Shown: positions 31,326-39,899 of the stretch, in pieces | How positions within the stretch are numbered: the first letter of the stretch is position 1 | Layout: every line of letters begins with the position of its first letter | Origin: Pollutimonas sp035515055 | GTDB lineage: Bacteria; Pseudomonadota; Gammaproteobacteria; Burkholderiales; Burkholderiaceae_B | Direction of reading: 5' to 3' | Length of the DNA: 64,000 nt | NCBI GenBank assembly: GCA_035515055.1 | Contig: DATJBV010000025.1 | Span: 37,128-101,127, forward strand | Program-made: the position numbers and the translations under genes | Notes under the pieces: generated by a model | What the model was told of the DNA's origin: nothing | Databases searched by the model: none | The model's input: only the letters and a program-made list of their open reading frames with translations

Positions 31326-33620
31326 TCAAGACCGGTGTTGGCCGTAATTGGCGTAGCTGTGGTGATAACTGCCATAGCGGATGCTGAAGCGGTTGCTCGC
31401 GGCGTCGAAGTCGTTGAAGATCACGCCCTTGACCTGGGCGCCGGCCTGGTTCAAACGCTTGGTCGATTCTTCAAGCTCGCCAAGAGTGCTGACTTCGGCT
31501 CGCGCCAGCATGAATACCGTTCCCGCATGGCCGGCCAGCGCCATCGCGTCTGACACGGCCAGGACGGGCGCCGTATCCAGAAGCACGACATCATAGAGCT
31601 CGGAAAGGCGGTCCAGCCATTCCTTGGCGGATGGGGACAACAACAGTTCGGCCGGATTGTGCGGAAGCACGCCCGTCGTTATCACGTCTACATTTTGCAG
31701 CACGTTTTGATGCAAGACTTGCTGCAGCGACACGTTGCCTCGTATGAGCTCGCTGAAACCCTGGTAGCGCTCGAGACCGAAGTACCGGTGTACCCGGCCG
31801 CTGCGGAAATCGGCATCGATCAGCAGCACGCGTTTATCCGCGGAACCCAGAACCGCCGCCAGATTCACGCTTGTGAATGTTTTTCCGATGTTGGGAGTGG
31901 GACCCGTCAACATGACGATATTGTTCTCGGCACCCTGCAGTTCGAACTGCAACGCGGTGCGCAGGCTGCGCAGGCTCTCGATGGCAGGATCATTGGGCGA
32001 ATTCTCCGCGAGGACAAACTTCGCCGACTTGCTTGCGCCCAGCCGACGCTGCCGCCATGCGCCCGGCAGCACATGCGGCACGGTGGCCAATACGTTCAGG
32101 CCGAGGCCGAACTCAATATCGTTGGCTGCTTTCACTCCCGGACGCAGCAGGCCGCGTACCAAAGCCAGGGCCATGCCGAGCAGCAGGCCCGCGAGGGCGG
32201 CGATGAGCAGAACGAGCGGGCGATCAGGCTTGAAGGGCTCTTCAGGCGGAACGGCTGTGTCGACAAGACGCACATTGCCCACTTTGCCTTCTTTGACGAG
32301 ACGCATTTGCTGCGCACTATTGAGCAGGCTGGCATAGAGTTCGCCGTTGACCTTCACGTCGCGCACCAGATTGAGCAGTTGCTGTTCGAGCTCGGGCAGG
32401 GTCTTGATGTGTGCGGCCAAGCGGTCGACTTCGATATTGAACGCCTTGATCTGCTTGTCGATGGCCTGGATGCTGGGATGGTCGCTGCCGAATTGAGCGC
32501 TTAATTCCCGGCGCCGCTGCTGTAGTTCAAATAGTTTGGTCTGCATGCCGACCGATGTCTCGAGCGACAAGGTGCCTTCCGTGCCTAGATTGAAGGTGCC
32601 GTTCTTGTCGCGAAACGCCGTGTAACGATTGTCTGACTCATCCATTTGCTTTCTGAGCTGCGGTAGAAAATCGTCAAGAAAAATAAGCGTTTTCTCCGCT
32701 TCAGCCGCTTTTCGCTCGGTGTTCTGCTTCACGTATGCCGACCCTATCGCATTCAACACGGCGGCAATTTTTGTAGGTTCCGTGCCGTCCAGCGCCATGG
32801 ACAATACGCCGGAGGGTTTTCCCTTTTCATTGATGATCAGTTTTTGCTGCAAATCGTGGATGACTTGGAGCCGCGAACCGCGTACCAGCGTGAACTGCGC
32901 ATCGGGTTTGGCGTTCAAGCTGCTGATGAGGATGGTACCGAGTTCGCCCTCGCTTACCATCTGACTTGGCACGCCCACCTTTCCGACGGCAAGGCGTTGG
33001 CCGCGCGGGCCGTGCAGCTCGTAGCCGGTGGCTGTCACCGTCAAGGTCAGCTTCTTGTTTTCCAGATCGGCTGGCACATCCAGCTGGGCGACGCGGATGG
33101 ACTCATTTCCCCAGACATAGCCGCCCAAACGTGGTGTCCAGCGATATCCGGCCAGGTTATAACTGCCCAGTTCGATAAGCCGCGGATTTGACAAGGTTTC
33201 GGCGTGCTTGGCCAGCCAGGAGCCCACCAGTGGTATATAGTTGGGCGTCGCCTCCACATAAAGCTGCAAGTCGTCGCTGGCTTGCCCGACGACAAGGCGG
33301 GAGCGAAGAATCTCAATTTCGGCGGTCGCCGGCGATTGAATATTGAAGACGGTCGCCAGTTCGCCAAGGATGTTGTTCGGATTCTGACTTGGCTGATTCT
33401 GCTCGACCTGGATCAGCACATCGGCCTGGTATACGGGAGGACGCAGCAATGCGTATGCGCCTCCCGCCAGCAGAAAGATCATCAGCGTGCCTGCGATCAG
33501 CCACCGCGAATTGAGCAAGGTGTCGATGATGCCCAGGAAATTTATATCGTCATCGCGTTGGGCAGCCGGGCCGATTGGTACGGGGGGCTGCAACGGTGCG
33601 AGTGCGTAGGGTTTGTTCAT
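31326..33620 (-). CDS. wzc: Polysaccharide co-polymerase and tyrosine autokinase, Wzc-like
   Basis: A protein of 764 residues. The Wzz-type N-terminal domain with two membrane helices (about 35-55 and 465-485) encloses a long periplasmic coiled-coil/GNVR region. The cytoplasmic BY-kinase domain carries a Walker A-like TGPTPNIGKT, Walker A' VLLIDADFRSGR and Walker B VVLLDTAPV. The C-terminal tail is rich in Tyr (RYGSYHHSYANYG), the autophosphorylation cluster. Cycles of tyrosine phosphorylation control polymer length and export with Wza. It lies eight bases after wza and three before the FemAB-like gene. Kinase and co-polymerase are in one chain, as in proteobacterial group 1 capsule systems. 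Confidence 0.93.
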   Translation of the reverse strand: MNKPYALAPLQPPVPIGPAAQRDDDINFLGIIDTLLNSRWLIAGTLMIFLLAGGAYALLRPPVYQADVLIQVEQNQPSQNPNNILGELATVFNIQSPATAEIEILRSRLVVGQASDDLQLYVEATPNYIPLVGSWLAKHAETLSNPRLIELGSYNLAGYRWTPRLGGYVWGNESIRVAQLDVPADLENKKLTLTVTATGYELHGPRGQRLAVGKVGVPSQMVSEGELGTILISSLNAKPDAQFTLVRGSRLQVIHDLQQKLIINEKGKPSGVLSMALDGTEPTKIAAVLNAIGSAYVKQNTERKAAEAEKTLIFLDDFLPQLRKQMDESDNRYTAFRDKNGTFNLGTEGTLSLETSVGMQTKLFELQQRRRELSAQFGSDHPSIQAIDKQIKAFNIEVDRLAAHIKTLPELEQQLLNLVRDVKVNGELYASLLNSAQQMRLVKEGKVGNVRLVDTAVPPEEPFKPDRPLVLLIAALAGLLLGMALALVRGLLRPGVKAANDIEFGLGLNVLATVPHVLPGAWRQRRLGASKSAKFVLAENSPNDPAIESLRSLRTALQFELQGAENNIVMLTGPTPNIGKTFTSVNLAAVLGSADKRVLLIDADFRSGRVHRYFGLERYQGFSELIRGNVSLQQVLHQNVLQNVDVITTGVLPHNPAELLLSPSAKEWLDRLSELYDVVLLDTAPVLAVSDAMALAGHAGTVFMLARAEVSTLGELEESTKRLNQAGAQVKGVIFNDFDAASNRFSIRYGSYHHSYANYGQHRS

Positions 33621-33628
33621 ATGGCCGC

Positions 33629-34792
33629 CTATCGTGTCATGTCGCGAGTGGCGCTGACTGCGCCGTAGCTGGGGAGCAGCATGCTGATGACGCGGTTCCA
33701 GCGGACGATAGGCGCGGGATCCACAAAAACCATATCGCGCCCCTTAAGCTCGAAATCGGCCGCCAGTACGAACGCGGTGGGCAGGCTTGCATCCAGGTGA
33801 TAGATTTCAGCATTGCCGTTTTCGCCTTTTCGTATCACATAGATCTGCCGCGCGTTCCCGGTTTCAGGATTTACACCGCCCGCTTCGCCCAGTGCCTGTG
33901 CAAGCGTGAGTTGACCGTCGTGTAACGCTTGGGCCCGTGGCGTATGGACGTCGCCCAGCATGAATACCTTGGTTTCGTCGCGGTGTACGACACGCAGCAA
34001 ATCGCCATTGGTGAGCATGATCTGCGATGGACTGACGCCGCTACGCGTTAATTGCGGCAGACTGATGGGCGTTGCCAGGCCGTTTCGCGTCAGCACGACC
34101 GATGAACGATCCGCATCCGCCGTCATGCCGCCGGCGCGGTTGATTGCCTCCGGCAACGTCATCGGAATATCATTGATGGCGATCAGCCCGGGGTTGCGCA
34201 CTTCGCCATCCACATAAACGCGGCCATTGCGATAGGCCTGTATGCGCACAGTCAACTGCGGCTCGTGCAGGAAAGGCGAAAGACGCCGTATCAGCAGCAG
34301 TCGGATTTCGTTTTCGGTGAGTCCAGCAACATTGATAATGCCGACGAATGGAAATTGGATCAGGCCTTCCGAACTCACGTTGTATCCGTTCCCCACCTCA
34401 GTTTCGCCCGTTGTCGTGATCGTGATATTGGAGCCGGCCGGTGCCAGGGCCAATTCGGGATGGTTCCAGACCACAATATTGAGTATGTCGCCCGGCCCCA
34501 CCTTATAGGGTTGTGCAACGCCAAATAGGCGCCGGATTTCCTGCTTGATCTCGGTCGTCTGTGCCGCACGCTGCTGTTGTATCAGTTCCGGCGATATCGT
34601 CATCAAGGCGCCTTCGGGAGCGCCTTCAGTATTGAACGCCTTGACTGCCTTGGCTGCGTCGGCGGGTTTGCCCATGTACATGCCCGGCGCCATGCTGCAG
34701 GCCGAAAGAAGCGCCGCCAGCACGACTGTCATAGTCAGCATGACGAACCGTGGAAGAGCCGGCGGGTGGGGAGTAGTTGCAGGAGCTTTCAT
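33629..34792 (-). CDS. wza: Outer-membrane polysaccharide export lipoprotein, Wza-like
   Basis: A protein of 387 residues from the ATG at 34792, which gives a lipoprotein signal peptide with lipobox LLSACS (Cys32). The Poly_export domain is marked by YKVGPGDILNIVVWNHPEL, followed by two SLBB domains (VDGEVRNPGLI and FMLGDVHTPRAQ) and a C-terminal region that should form the outer-membrane helix barrel. It makes the octameric export channel with Wzc. The open frame upstream (to 34885) has no family similarity. A 197-base leader separates it from the RfaH-like gene. Confidence 0.93.
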   Translation of the reverse strand: MKAPATTPHPPALPRFVMLTMTVVLAALLSACSMAPGMYMGKPADAAKAVKAFNTEGAPEGALMTISPELIQQQRAAQTTEIKQEIRRLFGVAQPYKVGPGDILNIVVWNHPELALAPAGSNITITTTGETEVGNGYNVSSEGLIQFPFVGIINVAGLTENEIRLLLIRRLSPFLHEPQLTVRIQAYRNGRVYVDGEVRNPGLIAINDIPMTLPEAINRAGGMTADADRSSVVLTRNGLATPISLPQLTRSGVSPSQIMLTNGDLLRVVHRDETKVFMLGDVHTPRAQALHDGQLTLAQALGEAGGVNPETGNARQIYVIRKGENGNAEIYHLDASLPTAFVLAADFELKGRDMVFVDPAPIVRWNRVISMLLPSYGAVSATRDMTR

Positions 34793-34934
34793 CGAATTCA
34801 CTTTATTAAAGACGTTGATTCGCGGCTGGCGCCGCCGTCGCGGACAGGCTGCCGCAGTGCTTTTGCCCAATTCGGGCGCAAGCACATGTTTCGATCACGC
34901 CGAGTCGCGGCGCAGGGGTGCGGCTTCCAGCAAT

Positions 34935-34965
34935 GACGCTACGCCTTGCCACCCCCGCAAGGCGT
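34935..34965 (-). promoter_or_regulatory. Leader hairpin with an ops-like element upstream of wza
   Basis: On the minus strand ACGCCTTGC (34965-34957) pairs with GCAAGGCGT (34949-34941) around a 7-base G-rich loop, and the 3' arm runs into GGCGTAGCGTC (34945-34935). That is one G short of the enterobacterial ops element GGCGGTAGCGT, which recruits RfaH. It lies in the leader between an RfaH-like gene and the export operon. The function is inferred. Confidence 0.45.
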
Positions 34966-34989
34966 CTCAGAAAGGTGTTGCCATGCGTA

Positions 34990-35589
34990 CTAGATGAGCA
35001 CCGCCTGGTCTTGTCTCAGCCTGACGGGGGTCTGATGCCCCAGGATTTCCATCAGCACGATGACGCGGCGGGATGACACGGAATGCACCAGGCCTTGAAG
35101 CCCCCCCAGGATAGGGGTGTCCAGGCGCACGCGGCGACCCGGACGAAGCGGGCTGATGGCCTCCATGTCGCATTGGTTACGATGATTTTCGTGGTCGCGT
35201 ATTGTCTGCAGGGTCATGTCCGGCAGCAGCGCAAGCTGAGCCCCGAATCGAACAAGGCAACTCACGCCGCGCGTCGAGCGGGCGGGGCTTATGGACTGCG
35301 CTGGATGCGACGGCCTGAAGAACATATAGCGTGGAAACATGGGCTCGTACACAACGGTTAGTTGCGAATCATGCTCGCCTCGAATTCGCTTTCCAGGGTT
35401 GCGCTTCAATGTCTTATATAGCGGCAGGTACGTCTCGAATCCCTGGTCGCGGAGATTGACTGCCGCAAGGCTCTCCTGCCGTGCTTCGGTGTAAACGACA
35501 TACCAGCCCGACGCGGCGTCGGCGTGGGCAATGACGGACGTCGGCGGCTTAGCCGCTGGTGGAGCAGGTGTTTCGGTCTGGCAACGCAT
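34990..35589 (-). CDS. NusG-family transcription antiterminator, RfaH-like
   Basis: A protein of 199 residues from the ATG at 35589. The NGN domain has GWYVVYTEARQESLAA and FETYLPLYK, and YMFFRP follows; a C-terminal KOW domain has LRPGRRVRL and GGLQGLVH. It is a NusG paralogue of the RfaH/LoaP kind, binding RNA polymerase and suppressing pausing and Rho action on long polysaccharide operons. Location as the first gene before wza, with an ops-like leader between them, supports a role specific to this locus. It could also act on distant targets. The open frame to 35874 overlaps the methyltransferase gene and is not a likely start. Confidence 0.85.
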   Translation of the reverse strand: MRCQTETPAPPAAKPPTSVIAHADAASGWYVVYTEARQESLAAVNLRDQGFETYLPLYKTLKRNPGKRIRGEHDSQLTVVYEPMFPRYMFFRPSHPAQSISPARSTRGVSCLVRFGAQLALLPDMTLQTIRDHENHRNQCDMEAISPLRPGRRVRLDTPILGGLQGLVHSVSSRRVIVLMEILGHQTPVRLRQDQAVLI

Positions 35590-35794
35590 ATTGCAGTTTC
35601 CTGATGCTCTGGACTTGAGTCGCAACGCTTTGAAATATGTGCAATTATTGGATTTTTGATGAGGGCCAGCCATAAGCCGGGCGCCGTAAGCCGGCCGCGT
35701 TAGGCTGTGCGGCGGCCGCCACCTGGCGGATCCCGCTTCTGCTATATATAAAGTCTTACAATTGCGGTTTTCCACCTCGAGACGCCTGTCCGCC
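35590..35794. other. Divergent intergenic region between the antiterminator and FkbM genes
   Basis: No ORF is supported. TATATATAAA at 35743-35752 is an AT-rich element in a GC-rich background and could be a -10 region on either strand; plus-strand use would serve the methyltransferase gene. No -35 or operator was identified. Confidence 0.4.
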
Positions 35795-36661
35795 ATGACC
35801 CGACCGCATCCTGAATTACGCCGCGTAAGTACGCGGTATGGACACACCATGGTGGTTGACCCGAACGACTTCATCGGGAAAAAAATTATCCATTACGGCA
35901 TTTACGACAAGCCGACGCTGGACCTCATCGAGAAAGTACTGAGGCTGCAACAGCCACGGACCATTCTTGACGTTGGGGCAAATATCGGCAATCACGCGCT
36001 TGCCCTAAGCCCCTTATGCAAACGTCTGTTGGCCTTCGAACCCGGCCAGCGGGCTTGGTCGATGCTGGAGGAAAATGTACGGGTCAATTCACCGAATAAT
36101 ATTCAGCCCTTCAACTTTGGCCTTTCCGACGAAGCTGCGCACCAGACCCTGTACGTCAACGCCGAGGGTAATCTTGGTGGATCGAGCCTGCAGCCGGACC
36201 ATAAGTCGGGTGAATTCATCGAGGAAAGCGTGGAACTGCGCGTCGGCGATACAGTGATCGACGCATTGGCCGTCGATGACATCGACTTCATGAAGGTTGA
36301 TGTGGAAGGGCATGAAGAACATGTGTTCAAAGGTTTGGCCGGCACGCTCGCTAAGTGCCGTCCGTTGGTGTTGGTTGAATGGGAGCCGGAAGAGGGCGAT
36401 CGTTCATGGCTGGTGGACGCGGCAAGGTTCGACGCATTATTTCCGGGTTATGCGGCGTATGCGTTGATATGGAATTCCAACAAGGCATATTGGGATGCCC
36501 GCCGGTTTGGGACAGTGCGCCGTTACCTGACCAAGCTGTTTGCACGCAAGAAACGCGTATTGACGCCGTTCGATCCGGTGAAGCACCAAGAGAGGGTCAG
36601 CGACCTGTTGCTTGTGCCGCAAGACAAAGTGGGATTGGCGGCCAGCCTGATGTATGGGTGA
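35795..36661 (+). CDS. FkbM-family SAM-dependent methyltransferase
   Basis: A protein of 288 residues from the ATG at 35795 (a TTG at 35762 is the alternative). The SAM-binding motif I is ILDVGANIGNHALAL, followed by FEPGQRAW, and the FkbM-specific region has IDFMKVDVEGHEEHVFKGL. FkbM enzymes usually O-methylate sugars or natural products. It is divergent from the polysaccharide operon at its promoter end, so methylation of a terminal or repeat sugar of the same polymer is plausible, but not shown. The gene ends 12 bases before the convergent autotransporter gene. Confidence 0.82.
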   Translation: MTRPHPELRRVSTRYGHTMVVDPNDFIGKKIIHYGIYDKPTLDLIEKVLRLQQPRTILDVGANIGNHALALSPLCKRLLAFEPGQRAWSMLEENVRVNSPNNIQPFNFGLSDEAAHQTLYVNAEGNLGGSSLQPDHKSGEFIEESVELRVGDTVIDALAVDDIDFMKVDVEGHEEHVFKGLAGTLAKCRPLVLVEWEPEEGDRSWLVDAARFDALFPGYAAYALIWNSNKAYWDARRFGTVRRYLTKLFARKKRVLTPFDPVKHQERVSDLLLVPQDKVGLAASLMYG

Positions 36662-36673
36662 TCACGGACAGCA

Positions 36674-39544
36674 TCAAAATCGTGTATTCAGATGCAGCGA
36701 TCCGGTATTGCTGGCATTACCGCCGCCGAACTGGCCCGCGTAGGTCATACCCATGGCCATATTCTTGCCAATATTGATTTCGCCATGTAAAGCTACTTGC
36801 AGGGCATTGCGGGTCAACGGCGCGCCGGCCACCGCAAACTGCGCGTCAGTGCCTTGTGCGAAAGCCATTTGGCGCCGGGGGATCAGGTTGCCGCTGGCGC
36901 GGCGCCAGCCCAACTCACCGGCGATGCGTGCGGTCGTCGCCATATTCAATTCAAGGTTGGCCGACGCGCGCCATCCTAGCGTCAAGGTGCCGATCCGGTC
37001 GTTTTCCGGACTGGCACGCAGTGCTGCATTGCCCCCCGATTCACTGAAGCCGGGGGTGCGTAGCTGGGTCCAGCCCAAACGGCCGAAGGGTTCGATCGTG
37101 ACTTGCTCGTTCACGGCAAGCGCATAGCTCAATTCCGTGAATGCCGCCACTTGGTGGGCGCGGTAGCTCGTCTTCAGTGTTTGCTGGCCGCCCACGCCGA
37201 CGTTGCGGCGGGCATCGATGCCGTGGTGGGCATAAGCCGTTGAAATCCGCCAGCTTAGGCGATTGCCCTCGTGCATGGCCCATTGCTTTCCAGCATAGAG
37301 CGCGGCCGTGTAGCTGTTGGTGTCGTTGCGGCTGTCGCGATCATCGGTGCGCACACGCCCGTCCTGGTAGCCAATCGCGCCTCCGGCGTACCATCCGCTT
37401 GCCAGGGGCGCATCGGCACCCATATAGAACCCGTTGGTGTAGCCCCGCGTATCGGCTGATCCAGTCGAACCATCAAGGACGGTCCATTGACGGTGCGGGC
37501 TGATCCACACGGGAAGGGCCGTGTTGTCGCCGAGTTTGGTCATGACAGCGTTAAGGCGCTGAGTGACCGCCAACGTCCAGAGGTCGCTTTGGTTGAACAA
37601 TGCCGACTGAACGCTTGCATGGGCTTCGCCGCTCAGCTGATCCATCAGGCCAGGCATTGTGCGTGCGGTCGCATTGAGCACATCGTCGTAAATACTTGAT
37701 AAGGTTGCCGGCGGAGCGGAAGACTGAGGGTCGAGCACGTTCGCCACGGCGTGCTGATTGCTCGTTCGGGTGTACGCGGCGAATGCCGTGCTGCTACGGG
37801 CAACCGAAAGCGACAGCCCAGTTGCGGTCATGGCGAGCCGGGGATCAAGGAAAAGCAGGCTGGTATCTATTTGACTGAATGAGCCGTTGATGGTGGCTGC
37901 TTGCAGGAAGTTGTACGTTTGCCCCTGACGGTAAGGTCCAGCCGACAGCGACAGCGTGCCGCCAAGATTTGCTGTGCCACCCACAATGAGAACGTCGTGG
38001 CGGTTCTGGGCATCGACCTCCAGCTGCAAGACCGAGCCTGGAAGAGCGGTGTAGTCGCCTGCAACGGTCAGGGTGCCAATAGAGTTGCCGGGCGCGACAA
38101 CGCCGAAGTTTTCCAAATGCCCCACACGGCCCGAGCCGCCCAGTATGCCGTATTGCTTGACGGTGGTGGTGGTGCCAGCCTGAACCGAGCCATTGACCAC
38201 GAGCTTGCCGCCCTCAATGGTGGTGTTGCCCGTATACGTATTCATGCCAGCCAGAGTAAGCGTGCCGTTGCCGCGCTTTATCAGCGATCCGGGACCTTGG
38301 CCCGGGAGCTTGGAAAGGTCGCCGATGTCGTTTGAGAATGTGGCGCTGTAACCCATGGTGTCGACGTCAAAGGTGGACACGAATAGGCCTGGTCCGCGCA
38401 CGGCCCTGCCGGCATTCAACAATCCCCAGCCATACGTGCTGTCGTAGCGCACGCCATCCGCGGGAGTAAGGTCCGTTGCGGTCGTCAGTATGGTTTGCTG
38501 AAGATGGTAGGCGTTAAAGAAGGGGAAAGCTTCTTTTACCAATGCGACGGTGCCGGTGACATGTGGCGCCGCCATGGATGTACCTGGGTAGCGTATGTAA
38601 TTGCCTTCGTAATATACCGACGCGATGCCGGCATCTTCATTGACACTGCCCGGTGCCGCCAGGCACCAACGGGCGGCCACGCCGCATTTGTTCGCGTAAG
38701 AGGCCAGTTCGCGGGTGTCGATATCGACCGCGGTCACGGCCAGCCAATTGCGCTCCAGATCAGTGTAGTGGTGGGGCATGCCCGCCAGCAGGTCGGGGTG
38801 CTCCTGCTTTTCATTCCCGGTGGCGAAAACCATGAGCGTCCCGGCATTCTGCAGCTCATAGAGCGCGTCGCGGGTGTTTCCGAATAAATCATCGACGTTG
38901 AACCCCTCGCCTATCCGCACAAAATCGTTAACGTTGCACGGCCTAGGGAGAGGCACCGTACTTGTTACGGAGCAGTCGTTGACGCCTACGCTGTTGTTGA
39001 TCACAACGAGGTTTTGCTTTGCCATATAGCTCCAGGCTCTTGAGAACCCGGGGTCGTACCCTTCGACGGCGAGACGCTCGTAAGTGCCGGGGCTGCCGTC
39101 GTCATCATCATCGTCGTCATCGTCATCACCGCCGAGGCCCACGCGAACTGAAAATAGGCGCGCATCGAAAGCGACGCCATGCATGCCGATGCCATCGCGT
39201 CGTGCCGCCATAATGCCGCTGACGTGCGAGCCGTGGCCAATGGGGCCAGGGTCGACGCCCCAAGTCTGGGTTACTGGCTGGTTACTCGCAAAGTCATATC
39301 CACCGAGGATTTTTCCCAGAAATTCCGGGTGCAAGGCGCTGATCCCGGAGTCCAGGATGCCGATCGCGATTCCTTTCCCGGTATAACCTAGGCCATAGGC
39401 TTCGGCAGCCCGTATCATGCCTAATCCGGTCTGGTTAAGGTATTCCCGTGTTTCAAACGAGCCCTGTGCTTGTACCGGAAAATTAATGAGAAGCACCGAG
39501 GCAACCGGCGCAAGAAAGGAACAGATCGAGTATCGACGGGTCAT
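36674..39544 (-). CDS. Subtilisin-like autotransporter serine protease (SphB1-type)
   Basis: A protein of 956 residues. A signal peptide ending near PVQAQG is followed by an S8 protease domain with the triad Asp in GILDSGI, His in GHGSHVSG and Ser in GTSMAAPHVTG. Next come passenger repeats of the PATR type (GNGTLTLAGMNTYTGNTTI, GGKLVVNGS) that form the beta-helix stalk, and a C-terminal autotransporter barrel of about 270 residues ending in Phe. It should be displayed at the cell surface and cleave itself or other surface proteins, as Bordetella SphB1 does with filamentous haemagglutinin. Unlike SphB1 no lipobox is visible. An unusual run of ten Asp lies inside the protease domain between the His and Ser catalytic blocks. 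Confidence 0.92.
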   Translation of the reverse strand: MTRRYSICSFLAPVASVLLINFPVQAQGSFETREYLNQTGLGMIRAAEAYGLGYTGKGIAIGILDSGISALHPEFLGKILGGYDFASNQPVTQTWGVDPGPIGHGSHVSGIMAARRDGIGMHGVAFDARLFSVRVGLGGDDDDDDDDDDGSPGTYERLAVEGYDPGFSRAWSYMAKQNLVVINNSVGVNDCSVTSTVPLPRPCNVNDFVRIGEGFNVDDLFGNTRDALYELQNAGTLMVFATGNEKQEHPDLLAGMPHHYTDLERNWLAVTAVDIDTRELASYANKCGVAARWCLAAPGSVNEDAGIASVYYEGNYIRYPGTSMAAPHVTGTVALVKEAFPFFNAYHLQQTILTTATDLTPADGVRYDSTYGWGLLNAGRAVRGPGLFVSTFDVDTMGYSATFSNDIGDLSKLPGQGPGSLIKRGNGTLTLAGMNTYTGNTTIEGGKLVVNGSVQAGTTTTVKQYGILGGSGRVGHLENFGVVAPGNSIGTLTVAGDYTALPGSVLQLEVDAQNRHDVLIVGGTANLGGTLSLSAGPYRQGQTYNFLQAATINGSFSQIDTSLLFLDPRLAMTATGLSLSVARSSTAFAAYTRTSNQHAVANVLDPQSSAPPATLSSIYDDVLNATARTMPGLMDQLSGEAHASVQSALFNQSDLWTLAVTQRLNAVMTKLGDNTALPVWISPHRQWTVLDGSTGSADTRGYTNGFYMGADAPLASGWYAGGAIGYQDGRVRTDDRDSRNDTNSYTAALYAGKQWAMHEGNRLSWRISTAYAHHGIDARRNVGVGGQQTLKTSYRAHQVAAFTELSYALAVNEQVTIEPFGRLGWTQLRTPGFSESGGNAALRASPENDRIGTLTLGWRASANLELNMATTARIAGELGWRRASGNLIPRRQMAFAQGTDAQFAVAGAPLTRNALQVALHGEINIGKNMAMGMTYAGQFGGGNASNTGSLHLNTRF
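39098..39127 (-). repeat. Ten-Asp trinucleotide run inside the autotransporter protease domain
   Basis: Thirty bases of mixed GAT/GAC codons encode ten consecutive Asp residues in a loop after VGLGG. The repeat is in multiples of three, so copy changes would alter loop length without breaking the frame. Confidence 0.85.
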
Positions 39545-39621
39545 GATCAGCCAGGAATGCTTGCCGTATTGGCGGGATTCATACTGGCATGCTCAATGGC
39601 CTGCCACTAACTGCAGAAAAC

Positions 39622-39650
39622 AAAAAGCCCTTGAAAATCAAGGGCTTTTT
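39622..39650 (-). terminator. Terminator downstream of tRNA-Ser
   Basis: 13-bp stem (39622-39634 with 39638-39650) of AAAAAGCCCTTGA/TCAAGGGCTTTTT with a 3-base loop. It lies 6 bases past the tRNA 3' end on the minus strand. Confidence 0.85.
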
Positions 39651-39656
39651 TAATGC

Positions 39657-39746
39657 TGGCGGACAGGGTGAGATTCGAACTCACGGTACGCCTAAACGTA
39701 CACTGGATTTCGAGTCCAGCGCATTCGACCACTCTGCCACCTGTCC
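39657..39746 (-). tRNA. tRNA-Ser (anticodon CGA)
   Basis: Acceptor stem GGACAGG pairs with CCTGTCC, the CCA end is encoded, and a long variable arm typical of serine tRNAs is present (GTACG..CGTAC pairing). The anticodon stem CTGGA/TCCAG encloses the loop CTCGAAA, giving anticodon CGA at 39710-39712, which reads UCG. The T-arm has TTCGAAT. Total 90 bases with CCA. Confidence 0.95.
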
Positions 39747-39899
39747 TGTACGCTGGCGCCTAGCCGAGTCGAAGGGCAGGCGCATATCTAGCGAAGGTCG
39801 CTATTCTAACAAGAATTAAAAAAAACGCATAATGGCGAGGAAAAGTTACACTCGTCGCCATTACCACGTCAATTTTGGACCACTCTGAAAAGGAACAAC
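39747..39899. other. Divergent region between tRNA-Ser and bdhA
   Basis: On the minus strand TAGAAT (39808-39803) is a likely -10 for the tRNA. On the plus strand CATAAT (39827-39832) is a possible -10 for bdhA. AATGGCGA (39831-39838) and TCGCCATT (39855-39862) form an 8-bp inverted repeat in the bdhA leader, a possible operator or hairpin. Confidence 0.4.

Noticed and set aside
39098..39127. Poly-Asp repeat as a phase-variation switch
   Set aside because: The repeat unit is three bases and imperfect, so slippage would not shift the frame.
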